DNA from: Vibrio halioticoli NBRC 102217
GTDB lineage: Bacteria > Pseudomonadota > Gammaproteobacteria > Enterobacterales > Vibrionaceae
DNA: 38,764 bases
Assembly (NCBI RefSeq): GCF_000496695.1
Contig: NZ_BAUJ01000055.1
Coordinates: 1-38,764 of the forward strand
Reading direction: 5' to 3'
A program made the position numbers and the translations under genes. This document shows, piece after piece, positions 35,188 through 38,764 of the stretch (position 1 is the first letter of the stretch; every line of letters begins with the position of its first letter). Under the pieces are notes generated by a model. It did not search any database and was not told the DNA's origin. It saw only the letters and a list, made by a program, of their open reading frames with translations.

Positions 35188-35754
35188 ATGAGTCAGATCT
35201 CTTTACCTAATTACCTCACCGTTGCCGATGAACTAAAGACCGCAGAAATTGCAATTACTCCTGCTGAAATGCATGGTCTTCTAATTGGCATGTTAAGCGG
35301 TGGATTAAGCAATGATAGCGAAGCATGGCAATCTCTATTATTTGATTACACCAATGACGGAATGGGTTGGCCAATGGCGTGTTTAGCAATTGCACAACAA
35401 AGCCTTAAAGTGGCTCGTGCTGAGCTAGCGGATGATAATTTTGAACTCAGTACATTGCTACCTGAAGACCAAGATATTCAGGTCTACGCACAGGCTATGG
35501 TGGAGTGGGTGAGTCACTTTGTATCAGGTTTGGGCTTAATTGACGCGCAAATAAATAAAGCGAGTGCCCAAACAAAAGAAGCACTACAAGATTTGCTAGA
35601 GATCGCAAAACTTGAAGTAGACCCAGAAGATGATCAAGAAGAACAAGCAGCACTTTTAGAGCAAGTGCTTGAACATGTTAAAGTTTGCGTGCTGACTATC
35701 CATGGTGAGTTAGGTGGTAAACCTGCAAAACCTGAACCAAAGACTGTTCATTAA
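35188..35754 (+). CDS. ygfB: UPF0149 (YgfB/YecA) family protein
   Basis: 188-residue acidic cytosolic protein of the UPF0149 family (E. coli YgfB 192). The N-terminal region has AEMHGLLIGMLSGGLS (about residue 28), the family hallmark. The middle has LPEDQDIQVYAQAMVEWVSHFVSGLGL, and the acidic DPEDDQEEQAALLEQVLEHVKV follows. Function is not firmly known; in Pseudomonas YgfB is a repressor partner affecting cell-wall-stress genes. ATG 35188 is preferred over the in-frame TTG at 35179. It is divergent from zapA (289-bp spacer) and leads the ubiH-ubiI run. In E. coli pepP lies between ygfB and ubiH; here it does not. Confidence 0.9.
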   Translation: MSQISLPNYLTVADELKTAEIAITPAEMHGLLIGMLSGGLSNDSEAWQSLLFDYTNDGMGWPMACLAIAQQSLKVARAELADDNFELSTLLPEDQDIQVYAQAMVEWVSHFVSGLGLIDAQINKASAQTKEALQDLLEIAKLEVDPEDDQEEQAALLEQVLEHVKVCVLTIHGELGGKPAKPEPKTVH

Positions 35755-35778
35755 TCGAATAAGAAAGGAAGTTTTCTA

Positions 35779-36936
35779 TTGCAGTACGATGTGATTGTTA
35801 TTGGTGGTGCAATGAGTGGGGCGACACTCGCGCTTGCATTAAGCCGTACCGCGAATAAAAAAGTGGCGGTAGTAGAGGCTTTCTCTGAGTCACTACAACA
35901 CCCAGGATTCGATTCCAGAGCAATAGCCTTGTCATTAGGTAGCATTGACTTGTTGCGTCGTTATAAGTTGTGGGATGCGCTCTCTAGTGAGGCAACGCCG
36001 ATTAATAGCATAGATGTATCGGATCGTGGACACTTCGCTCAAACAGGTTTTAGTGCCGATGAACTGAATAAGCCTCTTTTGGGCGCAGTGGTTGAGCTTG
36101 CCAATGTTGGTGCGGTCTATCGAGAGCAGTTACAGCGTGATCCAAATATCGACGTTTTTTGCCCTGACGCCATTGTCGATCTTGTACAAGAGCCACAACA
36201 TATTGAAGCTGTATTAAAGTCAGGCACTCGTTTATGCGGGCAATTAGTTGTGGCTGCGGATGGAGCCAATTCAAAAGTTGCTGAGCTGATCAATAACCCC
36301 AAATCACTGGATGACTTTGAACAGCATGCGCTGATTGCCAATGTAGAGTTAGATAAACCGCATAACAATCAAGCTTTTGAGCGATTTACTTCCCATGGCC
36401 CAGTGGCGTTACTGCCTATGACAGGTAAACGCATGTCTTTGGTTTGGTGTATGAAAGAGTCGATGCTGCAACACGCATTGTCTTGGAGTAAAACGCAGTT
36501 CTTAGAAGAGTTACAACAAGAGTTTGGTTGGCGTTTAGGCCGGTTTGATAAAGTGGGTGCTTTAGCCAGTTATCCCTTACAGTTGCATAAGCGTGAACGT
36601 TTAGTTCATCATCGTATTGCCTTTGTTGGCAACGCGGCACAAACCCTACACCCAATTGCTGGGCAAGGCTTTAATTTAGGCATTCGTGATGTGGCAGGTT
36701 TAGTGGATGTACTGGCCCAGCATACTGATTGCGGTGATTATTCGTGCTTAGCGCAATTTCGGGATAACCGAGAAGCGGATCGCGAGGCTACTTGTGACAT
36801 GACCTCAGCATTGGTCCGAATATTTTCAAATGATTGGCTACCTATGGTGGTAGCTAGGAACCTAGGGCTTGCTATCTTCGATATAGCCCCCTCCATACAA
36901 GGCCCGGTTAAGAACCGTAGTCTAGGACTGGTATAG
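35779..36936 (+). CDS. ubiH: 2-octaprenyl-6-methoxyphenyl hydroxylase UbiH
   Basis: FAD monooxygenase of aerobic ubiquinone synthesis (C1 hydroxylation). It has 385 residues (E. coli 392). The FAD-binding dinucleotide fold is YDVIVIGGAMSGATLALAL at residues 3-21. The DG motif VVAADGANSKV is at about 160, and the second FAD motif is FVGNAAQTLHPIAGQGFNLGIRD (about residue 280). The start is TTG with AAGAAAGGAAG 7-17 nt upstream; no in-frame ATG precedes the FAD motif. It is 24 bp after ygfB and 8 bp before ubiI. Confidence 0.94.
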   Translation: MQYDVIVIGGAMSGATLALALSRTANKKVAVVEAFSESLQHPGFDSRAIALSLGSIDLLRRYKLWDALSSEATPINSIDVSDRGHFAQTGFSADELNKPLLGAVVELANVGAVYREQLQRDPNIDVFCPDAIVDLVQEPQHIEAVLKSGTRLCGQLVVAADGANSKVAELINNPKSLDDFEQHALIANVELDKPHNNQAFERFTSHGPVALLPMTGKRMSLVWCMKESMLQHALSWSKTQFLEELQQEFGWRLGRFDKVGALASYPLQLHKRERLVHHRIAFVGNAAQTLHPIAGQGFNLGIRDVAGLVDVLAQHTDCGDYSCLAQFRDNREADREATCDMTSALVRIFSNDWLPMVVARNLGLAIFDIAPSIQGPVKNRSLGLV

Positions 36937-36944
36937 AACATACA

Positions 36945-38147
36945 ATGATTAAAAATGTAGACTTAGTGATTGTTGGTGGTGGCATGGTTGGGTTAACCCT
37001 AGCTTTGGCATTAAAAGAGACGGACATTCGAATTGCCGTTATTGAAAGCAATGCACCGACTGAAGTGAGCGAAGAGCCTGCATCAAGAGTTTCTGCACTG
37101 AGCCGAGCCAGTGAAAAAATATTGCATAAACTGGGTGCTTGGCCAGAAATATTAAACCACCGCCATGCGCCTTATACTGCTATGCAAGTATGGGAAAAAG
37201 ATACCTTTTCCAACATTGATTTTTCTGCGGCTGATCTTTTTGAGGATAACCTCGGACATATCGTCGAAAATCAAATCATTCAGCATGCTTTGCTTGAACA
37301 AGTAAAAAAGCTAGAGAATGTCACCTTATTTCATAGCAACCTCTGTACCAATTTAGCCGTTGGAGAAAGAGAAGCTTGGTTAACCTTAGATAACGGACAA
37401 AACCTGACCGCCAAACTTGTCGTGGCTGCTGACGGCGCCAATTCTTGGGTTCGTCAGCAACAAGATTTCCCCTTAACGGAGTGGGACTATGACCACACCG
37501 CTATTGTCAGTAATGTCGTGATGGAAGAGCCCCATCAAAATGTGGCCAGACAGGTGTTTACGCCCTCTGGTCCATTAGCCTTTCTACCGCTACATGAAGC
37601 TCATTTATGTTCAATAGTTTGGTCGCAAAACACCGATAGAGCACAGCAACTTATGCAAGTGACCGAAGAAGAGTTTTGCAAGCAACTGGCGGTCGATTTT
37701 GATATGCGTTTAGGTAAGGTTAAGCAACTTAGTGGACGCAATGCGATACCTTTGAAAATGCGCTACGCTCGGGATTTTGCTAAAGAGCGAGTGGCGTTAA
37801 TTGGTGATGCAGCGCATACCATTCATCCATTGGCTGGACAGGGTGTCAACTTAGGGCTGCTTGATGCCGCAACGCTAGCCGAAGAAATCGAAAAATATTG
37901 GAACAAGGGCAAGGATATTGGTGAGTATGCCAATCTGCGTCATTTTGAGCGTTGGAGAAAAGCCGAAGCGGTCAAAATGATCTCTAGCATGCAAGGCTTT
38001 AAAGAGCTTTTCGCCGGTGATGATCCATTAAAGAAACTGATTCGTGGCGTAGGTATGAGCTTAGTAGGAACCATGCCAGGGATGAAAAATGAAGTGATAC
38101 GTCACGCCCTTGGATTAAAAGGCGACCTCCCCAAACTGGCTAAGTAA
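36945..38147 (+). CDS. ubiI: FAD-dependent 2-octaprenylphenol hydroxylase UbiI
   Basis: Paralogue of UbiH that hydroxylates C5 of the ubiquinone ring (formerly VisC). It has 400 residues, as in E. coli. The FAD motif is DLVIVGGGMVGLTLALAL at the N-terminus. The first motif continues with SRVSALSRASEKIL. The DG motif VVAADGANSWVRQQ is at about 160, and the second FAD motif is VALIGDAAHTIHPLAGQGVNLGLLD (about residue 283). It is the last gene of the ygfB-ubiH-ubiI operon, ending at a terminator (38170-38196). Confidence 0.95.
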   Translation: MIKNVDLVIVGGGMVGLTLALALKETDIRIAVIESNAPTEVSEEPASRVSALSRASEKILHKLGAWPEILNHRHAPYTAMQVWEKDTFSNIDFSAADLFEDNLGHIVENQIIQHALLEQVKKLENVTLFHSNLCTNLAVGEREAWLTLDNGQNLTAKLVVAADGANSWVRQQQDFPLTEWDYDHTAIVSNVVMEEPHQNVARQVFTPSGPLAFLPLHEAHLCSIVWSQNTDRAQQLMQVTEEEFCKQLAVDFDMRLGKVKQLSGRNAIPLKMRYARDFAKERVALIGDAAHTIHPLAGQGVNLGLLDAATLAEEIEKYWNKGKDIGEYANLRHFERWRKAEAVKMISSMQGFKELFAGDDPLKKLIRGVGMSLVGTMPGMKNEVIRHALGLKGDLPKLAK

Positions 38148-38169
38148 AATACGTGACCAGTAACCGTAA

Positions 38170-38196
38170 AAAAGGAGGCGAGAGCCTCCTTATTTT
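38170..38196. terminator. Bidirectional terminator between ubiI and the small downstream gene
   Basis: AAGGAGGC, loop GAGA, GCCTCCTT forms a perfect 8-bp stem. The plus reading continues ATTTT. The minus reading continues TTTTTT, so it serves both ubiI and the minus-strand 68-residue gene. Confidence 0.88.
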
Positions 38197-38202
38197 AGCC
38201 AA

Positions 38203-38409
38203 CTAAATGTAGCAAGCTCTAAGTCTTTTCACCTCAGTATTCACTTCAGTTACCGCTTTGAAGTGACGTTCTTCGGCGTGATGTGGGAGGATTAGCTTCC
38301 CGTTATCAAACTCAAACTTACCAATACCGTAAATAAAAATTCTTCCTTTGAATAATCTACTTACGTGTTTTGCAATCATGCTCGGAACATAACGCTTGAA
38401 CAGTCTCAT
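38203..38409 (-). CDS. Small basic protein, unknown function
   Basis: 68 residues, not assigned to a known family. It is basic at the N-terminus (MRLFKRYVPSMIAKHVSRLFKG), which could form an amphipathic membrane-binding helix. The middle, GRIFIYGIGKFEFDNGKLILP, looks like a beta hairpin. The C-terminus, HFKAVTEVNTEVKRLRACYI, looks like a charged helix ending in a single cysteine. AAGG lies upstream of the ATG at a suitable distance, a -10-like TATAAT is at 38461-38466 (minus), and a good terminator follows directly. These support a real gene. Confidence 0.6.
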   Translation of the reverse strand: MRLFKRYVPSMIAKHVSRLFKGRIFIYGIGKFEFDNGKLILPHHAEERHFKAVTEVNTEVKRLRACYI

Positions 38410-38764
38410 TTCTGATACCTTTATAATTTTAATTTATTCTTTGCCTCCATGGCGGGGCACATTATAAATAGTTTGGTTTACAAAATTGTGATGCAACTAG
38501 ATTTATAAACAGAATCTTGAGGCTTCTTGACCTTTTTATCTGGTTTTGTGGCCTGGTTTGAATTTTTATTGCGGCCATTTGTTTGTGACTAGTTATTAGT
38601 GCTAGTGAGTAGGGGCTTGATGCACCTGCTCTCATATGCACATTAAGTAGACACTAGGTATTGATGAAAAGTTCTATTTTTATGAGTAAATATCGCAAAA
38701 AAATAAGTTACTCAAAGAGTTAAGCACAATTTTAAAATTTGATGTTGTCTCTTTTACGCTAAAT
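38410..38764. other. Non-coding right end of the window
   Basis: No gene is visible in the final 355 bases. A minus-strand TATAAT (38461-38466) without a good -35 may be the promoter of the 68-residue gene. The far right is AT-rich and probably holds the upstream region of a gene beyond the window. No RNA gene or repeat was recognised. Confidence 0.45.

Overview
The window looks like a core chromosomal segment of a Vibrio or close Vibrionaceae relative. The evidence is gene order: mutY/yggX/mltC beside trmB, a yggS-proC-yggT-rdgB-hemW cluster facing pilT-pilU, gshB-yqgE-ruvX, an endonuclease I (Dns/EndA type) beside sprT, metK/tkt, epd-pgk-fba-mscS, serA/rpiA, and zapA with 6S RNA. From memory this matches V. 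cholerae chromosome I around VC0450-VC0480. Base composition is moderate in the core. It becomes clearly AT-rich in two places, about 16.9-18.3 kb and 23.9-25.8 kb.

Layout. 1-250: minus-strand tRNA-Phe and tRNA-Thr behind a strong sigma70-type promoter. 0.3-2.85 kb: minus-strand mutY-yggX-mltC (DNA repair, iron handling, murein turnover). 3.06-6.0 kb: plus-strand trmB, a Trm11-like methyltransferase and the glutaminase glsA. 6.05-10.46 kb: six-gene minus-strand operon yggS-proC-yggT-DUF4426-rdgB-hemW. 10.48-12.66 kb: pilT-pilU, the type IV pilus retraction ATPases. 12.68-16.8 kb: minus-strand sprT, endA, rsmE, gshB, yqgE, ruvX. 16.8-18.4 kb: AT-rich accessory stretch with four short tandem-repeat tracts (including 13 copies of a hexamer), one small predicted secreted protein and decayed-looking sequence. 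18.4-23.0 kb: a DUF2189 membrane protein, metK with a MetJ-type operator, and divergent tkt. 23.0-25.7 kb: an AT-rich pair of a GtrB/DPM1-like glycosyltransferase and an STT3-like GT-C membrane transferase, placed between tkt and epd. 25.9-31.4 kb: epd, pgk, fba, mscS and a SIMPL/YggE protein. 31.6-34.9 kb: minus-strand serA, rpiA, 5-formyl-THF cyclo-ligase, 6S RNA and zapA. 35.2-38.1 kb: ygfB-ubiH-ubiI. 38.2-38.4 kb: a 68-residue unknown protein.

How the genes connect. tkt, epd, pgk, fba and rpiA are central carbon metabolism. epd (erythrose-4-phosphate to the PLP pathway) and yggS (PLP homeostasis) both serve vitamin B6. serA, proC, glsA, metK and gshB cover amino-acid and sulfur metabolism. 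ubiH/ubiI make ubiquinone. pilT/pilU and the secreted nuclease EndA/Dns act in opposite directions on DNA uptake.

Most noteworthy: (1) the tandem-repeat cluster in front of the small secreted-protein gene, a candidate length-variable expression switch; (2) the two-gene polyprenyl-phosphate-sugar/GT-C transferase module as a likely horizontally acquired cell-surface modification system; (3) a dispersed, roughly 93-bp inverted-repeat element present three times (one internally deleted); (4) a Trm11-like RNA methyltransferase without a recognisable THUMP domain; (5) hairpins in the leaders of glsA, metK and tkt. Nothing resembling a CRISPR array, integrase, complete transposon or toxin-antitoxin pair was seen.
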